From an uncultured Treponema sp. (GTDB lineage Bacteria > Spirochaetota > Spirochaetia > Treponematales > Treponemataceae): a stretch of 64,000 nucleotides of DNA. Location of the stretch: contig CASGBA010000001.1 of NCBI GenBank assembly GCA_949299755.1, positions 221,329 through 285,328 of the forward strand. The letters run 5' to 3'. The translations under genes were made by a program, and so were the position numbers. The notes beneath the pieces are model-generated. The model was not told where the DNA came from and made no database searches. It saw nothing but the letters and a program-made list of their open reading frames with translations. This document shows, piece after piece, positions 32,710-43,906 of this stretch; the stretch's first letter is position 1, and each line of letters opens with the position of its first letter.

Positions 32710-34863
32710 ATGATTCACGGATTTTTGCGCGTTGCGGCGGCTTCCCCCGAATGCACTGTTGCTGATTCAGGGGCGAACACCGCTGAAATCATCAAGCTGA
32801 TTCAGGAAGCGGCTGAAAAAAACTGCGAGCTTATTGTTTTCCCGGAATTATGTGTAACAGGATATACCTGTGCCGATTTATTCGCCCAGGAGTTATCTGA
32901 AAAAGTTTCCATTGCCGCTGTAAGGCATATTGCTGAAAAAACCCGAGACATTCCCATTGTGTCTGTCGTAGGTTTCCCCTTCTCTTTCGGAAACAACCGT
33001 TATAATTGCGCCGCTGTGATTTCCGGCGGAAAAATCGCAGGGATTGTTCCAAAAACCCATATTCCAAATTACGGTGAGTTTTACGAGCTGCGGCATTTTC
33101 ATCCGGCACCAAAGGAAATAAAAACAGTTCCGGCGGGAATATTCGGTCAGGAAAATATTCCTTTCGGAACAAAACTCATTTTTCAGGATGAAAAAAATCC
33201 CGGCATTTCTTTTGCTGTGGAAATATGCGAGGACTTGTGGGTTCCGGAGAGTCCTTCCCAATCCCATGTTCTTGCAGGAGCTTTGTGCATAGCCAATCTT
33301 TCAGCCAGTGATGAAATTATCGGAAAAGCCGGTTACCGGAGGAGGCTTGTGTCTGACATTTCCGCCCGGGGAATATGCGGTTACATTTATGCCGACGCAG
33401 GGCTGGGAGAATCCTCCACAGACATGGTTTTCTCCGGTCACAATATCATAGCCGAAAACGGCTCAATAACAGCTGAAACAGCTCCCTTTTCCGGAGGGCT
33501 CCTTTGTGCGGATATTGACACTTCAAAGCTTATACAGGAACGGAGACGCATTAATTCCTTCCCGGGAGAAGATTCTGACAGGAGCGAAAAATACAAGTAC
33601 GTTCCGCTCCGGCTTTGCAGACCCTCCGGTGTAACCTACTCCGCCCAGGCGGCGAGGGATCCTGGTGTAATTTACGCCGGTGACGGAAGACCGGAGGTTC
33701 CCGCCAACACAAGTGAGAATGCGTTGAAAATAAGGGAAGAAAACAGAACGAAAATGCTTTTACAGCCTGTATCCCGGTTTCCTTTTGTACCGGAAACAGA
33801 GGAGCTTTTAATGCAACGCTGTGCGGAAGTCTTATCGATACAAAGTTCCGGTCTGGCGAAAAGACTGTCCCACACGGAATGTGAATGCGCAGTAATCGGT
33901 TTATCCGGCGGTCTTGATTCCACCCTGGCTCTTCTAGTAACTGTGCGGGCTTTTGATTTTCTAGGCCTACCCAGGGCAGGTATCCAGTGCATAACCATGC
34001 CCGGATTCGGTACAACAAAAACAACCAGGGGGAATGCGGTGGCCCTGGCGGAAACCCTGGGTGTTTCAATCCAGGAAATAAAAATCCACAAGGCTGTCCG
34101 GCAGCATTTTGAGGACATCGGACACGATCCGGAAATCCTGGATGCAACCTACGAAAATGCACAAGCCAGGGAAAGAACCCAGATTCTCATGGACACAGCC
34201 AATCAAAACAGCGGTATTGTAATCGGCACAGGGGATCTTTCTGAGCTGGCCCTGGGATGGGCAACCTACAACGGAGACCATATGTCAATGTATGCGGTGA
34301 ATTCCTCCGTCCCGAAAACCCTTGTAAAGTTTCTGGTGGAATACTGTGCCCAGGTTCCTGGTGTTTTTATAAACGAAAAATACCGGGGAACGGACGGAAC
34401 CATTGATGAAAATACAAGGCTTCGGGCTGAAAAGAACTTCAGCCGCATTTTGTATTCGGTTTTAAATACACCTGTCAGTCCGGAACTTCTGCCCCCGGAA
34501 AACGGAAAAATATCCCAGGAAACGGAAAATATTGTGGGACCTTACGAACTCCACGACTTTTTCCTGTATTATATGCTGAGATGGGGTTTTGCGCCTTCCA
34601 AAATCCTGTATTTGGCGGAAGAAGCTTTCATCAGGCAGGCTGGAGAAAACCAGAAAAGGTATTCCAGGGCGGAAATAATCAAATGGATGAAAATCTTTTA
34701 CAAAAGATTTTTCAGCCAGCAATTCAAGCGTTCCTGCATGCCTGACGGTCCAAAAGTGGGAAGCGTAACCCTGTCGCCCAGAGGAGACTGGCGAATGCCG
34801 AGTGACGCTTCCTCAGCCTTATGGATAAACGAATTGGAAAAACTGGAAAAGGAAGGGGAATAA
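32710..34863 (+). CDS. nadE: Glutamine-dependent NAD(+) synthetase
   Basis: 717 residues from ATG 32710, 7 bases after GGAGGG. The N-terminal nitrilase-type glutaminase has the Glu-Lys-Cys triad in VFPELCVTGYTC, IVPKTHIPNYGEFYE and VEICEDLWVPESPS. The C-terminal synthetase has the PP-loop GLSGGLDSTLALLV, with IGTGDLSELALGWATYNGDH for adenylate binding. The enzyme amidates deamido-NAD using glutamine. Length fits the long two-domain form. It is transcribed divergently from tyrS. Confidence 0.97.
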   Translation: MIHGFLRVAAASPECTVADSGANTAEIIKLIQEAAEKNCELIVFPELCVTGYTCADLFAQELSEKVSIAAVRHIAEKTRDIPIVSVVGFPFSFGNNRYNCAAVISGGKIAGIVPKTHIPNYGEFYELRHFHPAPKEIKTVPAGIFGQENIPFGTKLIFQDEKNPGISFAVEICEDLWVPESPSQSHVLAGALCIANLSASDEIIGKAGYRRRLVSDISARGICGYIYADAGLGESSTDMVFSGHNIIAENGSITAETAPFSGGLLCADIDTSKLIQERRRINSFPGEDSDRSEKYKYVPLRLCRPSGVTYSAQAARDPGVIYAGDGRPEVPANTSENALKIREENRTKMLLQPVSRFPFVPETEELLMQRCAEVLSIQSSGLAKRLSHTECECAVIGLSGGLDSTLALLVTVRAFDFLGLPRAGIQCITMPGFGTTKTTRGNAVALAETLGVSIQEIKIHKAVRQHFEDIGHDPEILDATYENAQARERTQILMDTANQNSGIVIGTGDLSELALGWATYNGDHMSMYAVNSSVPKTLVKFLVEYCAQVPGVFINEKYRGTDGTIDENTRLRAEKNFSRILYSVLNTPVSPELLPPENGKISQETENIVGPYELHDFFLYYMLRWGFAPSKILYLAEEAFIRQAGENQKRYSRAEIIKWMKIFYKRFFSQQFKRSCMPDGPKVGSVTLSPRGDWRMPSDASSALWINELEKLEKEGE

Positions 34864-34927
34864 AATCCGTTTTCCATGCATAGTATCTATACAGTCCCGG
34901 AACCCCTTTACTTTATATCCTGATTCG

Positions 34928-34970
34928 AAGTCTTAAGGAGGACTTGAAAAAATTTAATTGCTTTTTTCAA
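34928..34970. terminator. Hairpins after nadE, probable terminator
   Basis: AAGTC/GACTT (34928-34945) and an A/T-rich inverted repeat TTGAAAAA/TTTTTCAA (34944-34970) overlap. Neither is GC-rich, so termination efficiency is uncertain. The rest of the 215-bp gap holds only the promoter of the following gene. Confidence 0.4.
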
Positions 34971-35033
34971 AAAGCCCGTATACACTTATTTCACGAAGTG
35001 ATTTTAACTATCTACAGATAATTACATATATGG

Positions 35034-35063
35034 TTAACAACTGAAAATGACTGACGTTATTAT
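35034..35063 (+). promoter_or_regulatory. Promoter of the LacI-type regulator gene
   Basis: TTAACA (35034-35039), 18 bp, TATTAT (35058-35063). The GTTAAC palindrome overlaps the -35, a possible site for self-regulation. The leader of about 10 bases contains AGGAAGGG. Confidence 0.5.
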
Positions 35064-35078
35064 AAAAAGGAAGGGAAA

Positions 35079-36083
35079 ATGACAATTCAAGACATCGCAA
35101 ATATGGCCCAGGTATCCAAAGCCACTGTCTCAAGGGTTATAAACGGAAAACCAGGTGTAAGGGAAGAAATAAGGGACAGGGTGAAAGCTGTCATACGGGA
35201 AGCTGGATGGCGTCCTGCATCCGGGATGTGGGGTTCTTCCAGAATCCCTTCCGGTTTTGTAGGAATAATCGTTGAGGGTGTCAGGAATCCCTTTTATCAC
35301 GACATTATATCCGGAGCATCGGATGTGCTGAAGGAAAAAGGCTTCAACCCGGTGATTTTCAGTTCCAATAATTCCCCTGAAACCAGACAAAAGGGACTTG
35401 ATTATTTTTTATCAGGGGCTGTGGATGGCATCATAATGATAGAAAGTGACTTGTTGGGAAGGGAGGGAATTGACAAGGCCTTGAAAAACCTTTCCTGTCC
35501 TATGGTTTTAATTGAGGATGATAAAAAGGATATTTCTTCTATCAGCGTTGATAATCTACAAGTGGGGAAAAAAGCCGGGGAATATCTTGCCTCAATGGGA
35601 CATAAGATAATCGGTCATATTACAGGAAATTATAATTTTGAAGTTTCAAGGAGCAGGTATTTGGGATTTGTCCAAGCCCTTATGGAAGCAGGACTCGAAA
35701 CTGACGACAAACACCTGGCTTATGGAGATTTTTCCTGGGAATCAGGCTATGAAGGAATGAGGCAGCTAATGTCCCTGGAGTCTCGACCGACAGCGGTTTA
35801 TGCAGCCAACGATATAATGGCATACGGGGCATGGCAGTACGCCGAGGATAACGGCATACGCATTCCGGAGGATGTTTCTCTCATAGGAACTGACGGGTTA
35901 ACCCTCATTTACGAGCGTTCCCCGAAACTTACAACCATATGCCATCCCTGCCGGGAAATGGGTGAAAAAGCTGCCCAGATACTTGCCGCCAAGTTATTGC
36001 ATACCGGCGGGGAAGAAGTGCAGCACATTGTTCTTGAAACCTATTTGAGGGAAGGCGGCTCTTGCACTCCTCCCCATTCCTGA
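35079..36083 (+). CDS. LacI-family transcriptional regulator
   Basis: 334 residues. The helix-turn-helix MTIQDIANMAQVSKATVSRV with the hinge INGKPGVREEIRDRV is followed by a periplasmic-binding-protein-like effector domain (about 62-330), containing VGIIVEGVRNPFYHDIISG and YAANDIMAYGAWQYAEDNG. It binds DNA as a dimer and probably a sugar or related ligand. No transport or sugar gene is adjacent, so the target is elsewhere unless it acts on radA. AGGAAGGG precedes ATG. A related ligand-binding protein lies at 61680, far away. Confidence 0.9.
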   Translation: MTIQDIANMAQVSKATVSRVINGKPGVREEIRDRVKAVIREAGWRPASGMWGSSRIPSGFVGIIVEGVRNPFYHDIISGASDVLKEKGFNPVIFSSNNSPETRQKGLDYFLSGAVDGIIMIESDLLGREGIDKALKNLSCPMVLIEDDKKDISSISVDNLQVGKKAGEYLASMGHKIIGHITGNYNFEVSRSRYLGFVQALMEAGLETDDKHLAYGDFSWESGYEGMRQLMSLESRPTAVYAANDIMAYGAWQYAEDNGIRIPEDVSLIGTDGLTLIYERSPKLTTICHPCREMGEKAAQILAAKLLHTGGEEVQHIVLETYLREGGSCTPPHS

Positions 36084-36128
36084 AAATATTTTTAAGCCGC
36101 AAATACAGGCATAAAAGATTTTTTTTAG

Positions 36129-36134
36129 TATAAT
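36129..36134 (+). promoter_or_regulatory. -10 box of radA (leaderless type)
   Basis: TATAAT (36129-36134), 6 bases (AAAAAC), ATG 36141. A weak CAGGCA lies 17 bp upstream (36106-36111). No Shine-Dalgarno site. Confidence 0.55.
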
Positions 36135-36140
36135 AAAAAC

Positions 36141-37517
36141 ATGAAACAGAAAAAAACCGGCGCCACTTTTTTCCGGTGTTCAGCCTGCGGTTACTCCCAA
36201 CCCAGGTGGCTGGGACGTTGCCCCGCCTGTGGCGAATGGAACAGCTTCGAGGAAACTTCCGGAGATGCGGATGGAAGCAGGGACGTCTCCGCTGGAAGTG
36301 CCAGGGCAATTCCCCTGTCTGTTGTGGAATCCGGCAGCGGTATCAGAATGAGCACGGGAATACATGAACTGGATGTGGTTTTAGGCGGCGGAGCCATGCG
36401 GAGGTCTGCGGTTCTTTTCGGAGGGGAACCTGGCATAGGTAAATCCACCCTATTGCTCCAGGCAGCGGCCTGCGCATCCGTGCCGGAAAAAAAGGATGGC
36501 GCTTACAGGGTTTTATATGTAAGCGGCGAAGAGTCTCCCGGGCAGATAAAAGCCAGGGCTTCCCGCTTAAACACGGATTCTGACAAAATAGAATTGTTAT
36601 GCACATGTCTTTTGTCAGATATAACCAGAGCCCTGGAGGAAATTAATCCGGCTTTCGTCATCATAGACTCAATACAGACAATTTTCAGTCCCCAGGCTGG
36701 AGCTGTTCCAGGCACCGTAAACCAATTGAAATTCTGCGCCCAGGAACTGGTGTCCTGGGTTAAAGAAAGGGACTCCGTTCTTTTTCTTGTGGCCCATGTG
36801 ACAAAAGATGGAAGTATCGCAGGTCCCAAAACCCTGGAACATTTGGTAGACACCGTAATCTCCTTTGAGCGTAGCGGTGATGACGTCCGCTTTTTGAGGG
36901 CTTATAAAAACCGTTTCGGTTCCGTGGATGAACTAGGCATTTTCCAAATGACGGAAAAAGGTTTGGTTACAGTTGAAGATCCTTCTTCCATTTTCATAAC
37001 CCGCAGGGACGGAACCCTGCCCCCAGGTATTGCAGTTGCTCCAGTATTCGAGGGAAGCCGGGTTTTTCTTGTGGAAATACAGGCTCTGACAGTCGCGGCA
37101 AAAAGTAGTGTAACCAGGGTTTTTTCCGACAAAATTGAATCAGCCAGGGTAAGCAGAATAGCCGCTGTCCTTGAAAAAAGAGCGGGAGTACAATTCTCAG
37201 ACCAGGATATTTACGTGAATGTGGCGGGAGGTGTAAGACTGACAGAAAGTGCGATTGATTTGGCTTTGGCGGCCGCTCTTTATTCAGCCCGCACGGATAT
37301 ATCCGTGCCGGAGGCTACTTCTTTCATCGGCGAAATAAGCCTTGCAGGTGAAGTACGTCCCGTTCCCAAATTGAAGCAACGTATAAAGGCGGCGGAATCC
37401 CTTGGGTTCAGCCGTATCGCAGCTCCTGAAAAAATGGAATCATGTACTGAAATAAAAAACGTGAAAGATATGATAGCAATGCTTATTGAAAAAGCGAAGA
37501 TAATGAAGCATAGCTGA
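36141..37517 (+). CDS. radA: DNA repair protein RadA
   Basis: 458 residues. An N-terminal C4 zinc finger (FRCSACGYSQPRWLGRCPAC) precedes a RecA-like ATPase with Walker A FGGEPGIGKSTLL, the RadA motif KNRFG in RAYKNRFGSVDELG, and a C-terminal Lon-protease-like domain (about 350-450) with GEISLAGEVRPVPKLKQR. RadA promotes branch migration in homologous recombination. The gene follows the LacI regulator by 57 bp but has its own -10 box 6 bases before ATG. Confidence 0.97.
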   Translation: MKQKKTGATFFRCSACGYSQPRWLGRCPACGEWNSFEETSGDADGSRDVSAGSARAIPLSVVESGSGIRMSTGIHELDVVLGGGAMRRSAVLFGGEPGIGKSTLLLQAAACASVPEKKDGAYRVLYVSGEESPGQIKARASRLNTDSDKIELLCTCLLSDITRALEEINPAFVIIDSIQTIFSPQAGAVPGTVNQLKFCAQELVSWVKERDSVLFLVAHVTKDGSIAGPKTLEHLVDTVISFERSGDDVRFLRAYKNRFGSVDELGIFQMTEKGLVTVEDPSSIFITRRDGTLPPGIAVAPVFEGSRVFLVEIQALTVAAKSSVTRVFSDKIESARVSRIAAVLEKRAGVQFSDQDIYVNVAGGVRLTESAIDLALAAALYSARTDISVPEATSFIGEISLAGEVRPVPKLKQRIKAAESLGFSRIAAPEKMESCTEIKNVKDMIAMLIEKAKIMKHS

Positions 37518-37532
37518 ACCCTACGGCACAGC

Positions 37533-37572
37533 GCAAAAAATCCGCGGCGCAGGCTTTCGTGCACCGCGGATT
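37533..37572 (-). terminator. Terminator of gdhA
   Basis: AATCCGCGG (37539-37547) and CCGCGGATT (37564-37572) form a perfect 9-bp stem; read on the minus strand it is followed by six T residues. It ends gdhA and may also stop radA poorly from the other side. Confidence 0.85.
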
Positions 37573-37577
37573 CACAA

Positions 37578-39044
<1,467 letters not shown>

Positions 39045-39077
39045 CTTCACTAATCATTTCCAGATTTCCCGTTACCG

Positions 39078-41525
39078 TTACAGGGAAACCTTCTTCAATT
39101 TCCAGATGTCATTGACATACTCTTCGATTGTCCTGTCGGAACTGAATTTTCCGGCCCTGGCCACATTGAGAAGAGCCATCTTCGCCCATTTCCGCTTGTC
39201 AGCATACGCCTCGAGAATTTTCTCGTGGGCCTCGACATAGGCGTCAAAGTCAGCGAGCACATAATAAACATCCGGACGCTGTCCCTCAATACCATAAACA
39301 AGCGAGTCATACAGCTCCCGGAAAATAGCCTGGGTTGAGGATTCAAAGGTTCCGTCAATGAGCTGGGAAAGAACAGACGCAAGTTTGGGGTTGCGGGCTA
39401 AATAATCCTGGGGATTATATGAGTGCTCCGAATCAATCTTCTGGATTTCCTCCGCAGTCAATCCAAAGATGAAGGCGTTTTCTTTTCCGGCTTCAGCGAC
39501 AATCTCAATGTTCGCACCGTCCATTGTACCGAGGGTTACGGCTCCATTCAGCATGAATTTCATGTTGCCTGTTCCGGAAGCTTCTTTACCCGCCGTGGAA
39601 ATCTGTTCGGAAACATCGGATGCGGGGAAAAGCTTTTCCGCCAGGGACACCCGGTAATTCGGGACAAAAATGACACGGATACGGCCGCGGACACGGTAAT
39701 CGTTGTTGACACGGTCAGCGACTGTATTTATCAGCTTGATGATGCTTTTCGCGCGCCTGTATCCTGAAGCGGCTTTGGCACCGAAAATAAACGTGCGCGG
39801 AATGGGATCAAAAGAAGGATCTTCCAGAATCCTGTTGTACAGGTACATTATATGAAGGATATTCAAAAGCTGTCTTTTGTACTCATGCAGACGTTTAATA
39901 TGCACGTCAAAGATTGAATCAGGGTCTATGAAAATATTCTGGGTGTCTTTGAGGAAATCGGCAAGCTTCTTCTTGTTGGAATGCTTGATGCGCATGAACT
40001 CATCAAGAGACTCCGGATCATCGCTGTATTTTTCGAGGGCGCTCAACTTTGACAAATCCTTTTCCCAGCCCGGCCCGACACGCTTTGTTATAAACTCAGA
40101 AAGCTCGGGATTAGCGCATACAAGCCAACGCCGCTGGGTAACGCCGTTCGTCTTGTTGTTGAATTTTTCAGGATAAAGCTCATACCAATCCGCAAGCTCG
40201 ATTTTCTTCAGTATTTCAGTATGAAGCGCGGCGACACCGTTTACACTGAAACAGCCGACAATAGCGAGCCAGGCCATACGGATCATGCCGTCTCCGACAA
40301 TCGCCATACGCTGCTGCTTTTTCCAGTCGCCGGGAAATTTCGTCCTGAGGCTGTCGCAAAAACGCCTGTTTATTTCGGTTACAATCTGGTAAATACGCGG
40401 AAGAAGGCTCTCGAAAATGTCAATCGGCCATTTCTCAAGGGCTTCCGCAAGAATCGTGTGGTTTGTATAGGCGAAGGTTTTTGTGACAATATTCCAGGCG
40501 TCATCCCATCCGAATCCGTTCTCGTCCATCAATATACGCATCAACTCGGGGATGGCGATAACCGGATGGGTATCATTCAACTGGACAACGTTATATTCAG
40601 GGAATTTCGTCAAATCCTTTCCGATTACACGTTTATGATAGGCGATCATATCCTGAAGGCTGGCGGAAACAAAGAAATACTGCTGTTTGAGCCTCAGCGT
40701 TTTTCCTGAAGGTCCGGAATCGTTCGGATAAAGAACCCTTGAAATATTCTCGGCATTGTTCTGTTTTTCAACAGCCTGAAGATATTTCATATCGTTGAAA
40801 AGCTGAAGGTCAAAACCATTCGGGGAAGAAGCCTCCCAAAGGCGGAGACGGTTCACAACTTTTGTATCGAATCCGACTATGGGCATATCATAGGGAGTGG
40901 CGGTCACTTCCTCCGCGTTGACTATTTTATAAAGGGTTTTTCCATTCGGGAGCTGCTCTGAAACGACGTTACCGCCGAAGAGAACCTTGACCGCAAGGTC
41001 AGGACGCTTTATTTCCCAGGGATCCCGGTGAGAAAGCCAGTTGTCCGGGTATTCAACCTGATACCCGTTTTCGATGTGCTGTTCGAACATTCCGTACCGG
41101 TAACGGATACCGTAACCGTGTCCGGGATATTCGAGCGTGGCCAGCGAATCCAAAAAACAAGCGGCAAGCCGGCCGAGGCCTCCGTTACCAAGACCGGTGT
41201 CCGTTTCCTGGTCTTCAATCAGATTATAATCCATCCCGAATTCCTTCAGAACGGAAGCCACCCCATCTTTTATTCCCAAATTGATCAAGTTATTGCCCAT
41301 CGCGCGGCCCATCAGGAATTCGGCGGAAAGGTAATAAACCTGCCTGGATTTTTTATCACGGCAGACTTTTCTGTAATTCATCCAGTTGCCCTGGATTATT
41401 TCCATTACGGAAGCGGCGACCGCGTCATAAATATCATGCGGAGTTGCCTCGTCCAGACTTTTTCCGTATTGCCTTTTAAGCCTGTTTTCAATCGAACTTT
41501 TAAACTGTTCCTTGTCAAATTTCAC
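39078..41525 (-). CDS. glgP: Glycogen/maltodextrin phosphorylase
   Basis: 815 residues from GTG 41525, which lies 9 bases after GAGGAG. The phosphorylase releases glucose-1-phosphate from alpha-1,4-glucan using pyridoxal phosphate. Signatures are ETDTGLGNGGLGRLAACFLD (split), YGIRYRYGMFEQ and the cofactor lysine in EASGTGNMKFMLNGAVTLGT. An upstream ATG 18 codons earlier adds a non-conserved segment. It is 71 bp after glgX, with a hairpin between them; the two form a glycogen-breakdown unit. Confidence 0.96.
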   Translation of the reverse strand: MKFDKEQFKSSIENRLKRQYGKSLDEATPHDIYDAVAASVMEIIQGNWMNYRKVCRDKKSRQVYYLSAEFLMGRAMGNNLINLGIKDGVASVLKEFGMDYNLIEDQETDTGLGNGGLGRLAACFLDSLATLEYPGHGYGIRYRYGMFEQHIENGYQVEYPDNWLSHRDPWEIKRPDLAVKVLFGGNVVSEQLPNGKTLYKIVNAEEVTATPYDMPIVGFDTKVVNRLRLWEASSPNGFDLQLFNDMKYLQAVEKQNNAENISRVLYPNDSGPSGKTLRLKQQYFFVSASLQDMIAYHKRVIGKDLTKFPEYNVVQLNDTHPVIAIPELMRILMDENGFGWDDAWNIVTKTFAYTNHTILAEALEKWPIDIFESLLPRIYQIVTEINRRFCDSLRTKFPGDWKKQQRMAIVGDGMIRMAWLAIVGCFSVNGVAALHTEILKKIELADWYELYPEKFNNKTNGVTQRRWLVCANPELSEFITKRVGPGWEKDLSKLSALEKYSDDPESLDEFMRIKHSNKKKLADFLKDTQNIFIDPDSIFDVHIKRLHEYKRQLLNILHIMYLYNRILEDPSFDPIPRTFIFGAKAASGYRRAKSIIKLINTVADRVNNDYRVRGRIRVIFVPNYRVSLAEKLFPASDVSEQISTAGKEASGTGNMKFMLNGAVTLGTMDGANIEIVAEAGKENAFIFGLTAEEIQKIDSEHSYNPQDYLARNPKLASVLSQLIDGTFESSTQAIFRELYDSLVYGIEGQRPDVYYVLADFDAYVEAHEKILEAYADKRKWAKMALLNVARAGKFSSDRTIEEYVNDIWKLKKVSL

Positions 41526-41549
41526 GCTGTCTCTCTCCTCTGTGAAACA

Positions 41550-41568
41550 AAACGGTGAACAACCGTTT
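41550..41568 (-). terminator. Intergenic hairpin between glgX and glgP
   Basis: AAACGGT, five-base loop, ACCGTTT, followed on the minus strand by TGTTTCAC. It may end some glgX transcripts or protect the 5' part of the glgP message. Confidence 0.45.
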
Positions 41569-41596
41569 TTCCAGCCCAATTTTAGTCAATTCCGCA

Positions 41597-43753
41597 CTAT
41601 TTTAACTGAATTTTTGAAATAAATACAACCGTACTTCTTGAAAGTATCACATATTTTTTCTGATTTTGAAGGCATTCTTCATTGTTTTTATCCAGAATAT
41701 CATCCGGCGACGGCCGGGAAGTATCTATAACACGGCACCAGCCCTTTCCTTCCGGCGGATCGGGGATGGTTGCCGTTATGTCTTTACGGGTCGCGTTGCA
41801 CATTATAAATATGTCGTTGTCATCAAATTCCGCCATCGTCGCCGCGGAATTCCCCATCAGCAGATAGGCGATAAAGTTATCCGGACTTTCCCAATCCTCC
41901 GGTTCCCCGTCAGAGGAAAACCAGGTTATATCCGACGCACCGCGCATACTCAGATTCTTGCCTTTGAAAAAGTCCGTTCGGGTAAACACGGGATGGGTTT
42001 TCCTGAATTCAATCAGCATTCTGACGAACCGGAAAATCCCTGAATTCTTTTCTTTCAGAGACCAGTCCATCCAGGAAATTTCAGAATCCTGGCAGTAAGC
42101 GTTGTTGTTTCCGTTCTGGGTTCGTCTTATCTCATCACCCATCAACAGCATTGGGGTTCCTATAGCAAGCAGGAGGGAACACATGAAATTTTTTATCTGC
42201 CGTTCCCGTATCCGCTCAATTTCGGGATTTTCCGTGGGCCCTTCAAAGCCATAATTAAAACTGATATTGTTGTTGCTTCCGTCCCGGTTTGATTCGCCGT
42301 TCTCATCATTGTGCTTGCCGTTATAAGAAACCAAATCATTCATCGTAAACCCGTCATGACAGGTCACGAAATTAATCGAATGGTAGGGTTTCCTTCCGCT
42401 CTGCATATACAGATCCGATGAGCCGGCCATACGGGTCGCAAACTGGAAAACAGCGCCGGAATCACCGCGCCAGAACCTTCTCACATCATCCCGGAAACGG
42501 TCGTTCCATTCCGCCCACCGTCCGCCGGGGAAGGCTCCGACCTGGTACGCCCCGCCCGCGTCCCAGGCTTCGGCTATTATTTTCGTTTTGGAAAGAACCG
42601 GGTCTTCGGCTATTCCTTCCAGGAGAGGGGGATTCCCCAGAATTTCCCCGGTGCGTCCCCTGCTTAAAATCGAGCCCAGATCAAAGCGGAAACCGTCCAC
42701 ATGCATTTCACATACCCAATAATGAAGGCAGTCCAGAATGAAATTCCTGCACACAGGATGATTGCAATTCATGGTGTTTCCGCATCCGGAGAAATTCCGG
42801 TAATAGCGTTTGTTGTCCTCAAGCATATAATAAATGGAATTGTCAAAACCACGGAAAGAAAAGGTTACGCCCCTCTCGTTTCCCTCGGCGGTATGGTTGA
42901 ACACAATATCCAGAATCACCTCAATGCCGACCTTATGAAGCTCCCTGACCATTTCCTTGAATTCATCTACATGGCTTGAACCGCCCTGGCGGCTGGAATA
43001 TGTTTGTTTCGGGGCAAAGAAAGCAATGGTACTGTAACCCCAGTAGTTTTTCAGAAGTTTTCCGGTACGGGGATTTTTCCTGTCGCATTCATTTTCATCA
43101 AATTCATTGACAGGAAGAAGTTCCAAACTGGTTATTCCCAGCTCTTTCAGATAAGGGATTGCCTCAATTATGCCCCGGTAAGTTCCTGCGGCGGAAAAAC
43201 CACCGGAGGAATGAGCGGTTAAACCGCGAACATGCATTTCGTAAATAATGGCAGTGCGAAGGGGATAATTAAGGGGCACATCACCCTGCCAATCAAAATT
43301 TCCGTCATCCACAACAACGCATTTCGGGAAACCTTCCGCTGTCCGGAAGTGATTATATACCAAGTCCGGATCAAAATCAGGCTTTCGCCTGGACCGGTTC
43401 CGGAGAGAAGCGAAAATAGAGTCCCCGGTCACAGCCTTGGCATAGGGATCAATTAAGTATTTGTTGGCGTTGAATCTTATTCCTTCGTTGGGGTAAAAGG
43501 GACCGTCCACCCTGTAAAGATACAGGGCATTTTTTTTAAGCCCCTGGACAAAAACATGCCAGACATCCCCTGTCTTATTTACATTTTTGTCAAAAACATA
43601 AGACACGGAAGGCTCGCTGTCTTCCGGGCTTTCAAAAAGTTCCAAAATGATTCCAGTGCCATTACGGGAAAAAACACTGAAATTTACTCCTTCCGGGGAA
43701 AGAGAAGTCCCCAAAGGAAGGGGTTTACCGGGCAAAAACTGAAGATTTTCCAT
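41597..43753 (-). CDS. glgX: Glycogen debranching enzyme GlgX (isoamylase type)
   Basis: 718 residues. An N-terminal CBM48-like domain (GKPLPLGTSLSPEGVNFSVF) precedes a GH13 barrel with ILDIVFNHTAEGN, VDGFRFDLGSIL (nucleophile Asp), KIIAEAWDAGGAYQVG (acid/base Glu) and NFVTCHDGFTMNDLVSYN. It hydrolyses alpha-1,6 branches, acting with the phosphorylase gene downstream. The ATG lacks a clear ribosome site; TATCAT lies some 40 bases upstream, so the leader is short but not absent. Confidence 0.95.
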   Translation of the reverse strand: MENLQFLPGKPLPLGTSLSPEGVNFSVFSRNGTGIILELFESPEDSEPSVSYVFDKNVNKTGDVWHVFVQGLKKNALYLYRVDGPFYPNEGIRFNANKYLIDPYAKAVTGDSIFASLRNRSRRKPDFDPDLVYNHFRTAEGFPKCVVVDDGNFDWQGDVPLNYPLRTAIIYEMHVRGLTAHSSGGFSAAGTYRGIIEAIPYLKELGITSLELLPVNEFDENECDRKNPRTGKLLKNYWGYSTIAFFAPKQTYSSRQGGSSHVDEFKEMVRELHKVGIEVILDIVFNHTAEGNERGVTFSFRGFDNSIYYMLEDNKRYYRNFSGCGNTMNCNHPVCRNFILDCLHYWVCEMHVDGFRFDLGSILSRGRTGEILGNPPLLEGIAEDPVLSKTKIIAEAWDAGGAYQVGAFPGGRWAEWNDRFRDDVRRFWRGDSGAVFQFATRMAGSSDLYMQSGRKPYHSINFVTCHDGFTMNDLVSYNGKHNDENGESNRDGSNNNISFNYGFEGPTENPEIERIRERQIKNFMCSLLLAIGTPMLLMGDEIRRTQNGNNNAYCQDSEISWMDWSLKEKNSGIFRFVRMLIEFRKTHPVFTRTDFFKGKNLSMRGASDITWFSSDGEPEDWESPDNFIAYLLMGNSAATMAEFDDNDIFIMCNATRKDITATIPDPPEGKGWCRVIDTSRPSPDDILDKNNEECLQNQKKYVILSRSTVVFISKIQLK

Positions 43754-43825
43754 AATAATATCCGGATAAACTCTGTTTATCTGTAGGATGATACCATGTT
43801 TGAAAAAAATATGCTAGAATTCATC

Positions 43826-43854
43826 TTGAAAGCAACGTATTAAAGGCTTATTTT
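43826..43854 (+). promoter_or_regulatory. Promoter of addB-addA
   Basis: TTGAAA (43826-43831), 17 bp, TATTTT (43849-43854). The leader would be about 45 bases and includes AAGGA before ATG 43907. Confidence 0.55.
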
Positions 43855-43906
43855 TATTCCTGGGATTATTTTATTATTCCGGTACTTAATTTTAAGGAAA
43901 AACGCC

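Noticed and set aside
42418..43786. Several plus-strand frames of 70-110 codons opposite glgX
   Set aside because: They are antisense to a clear GH13 gene, have no ribosome sites and no recognisable domains.
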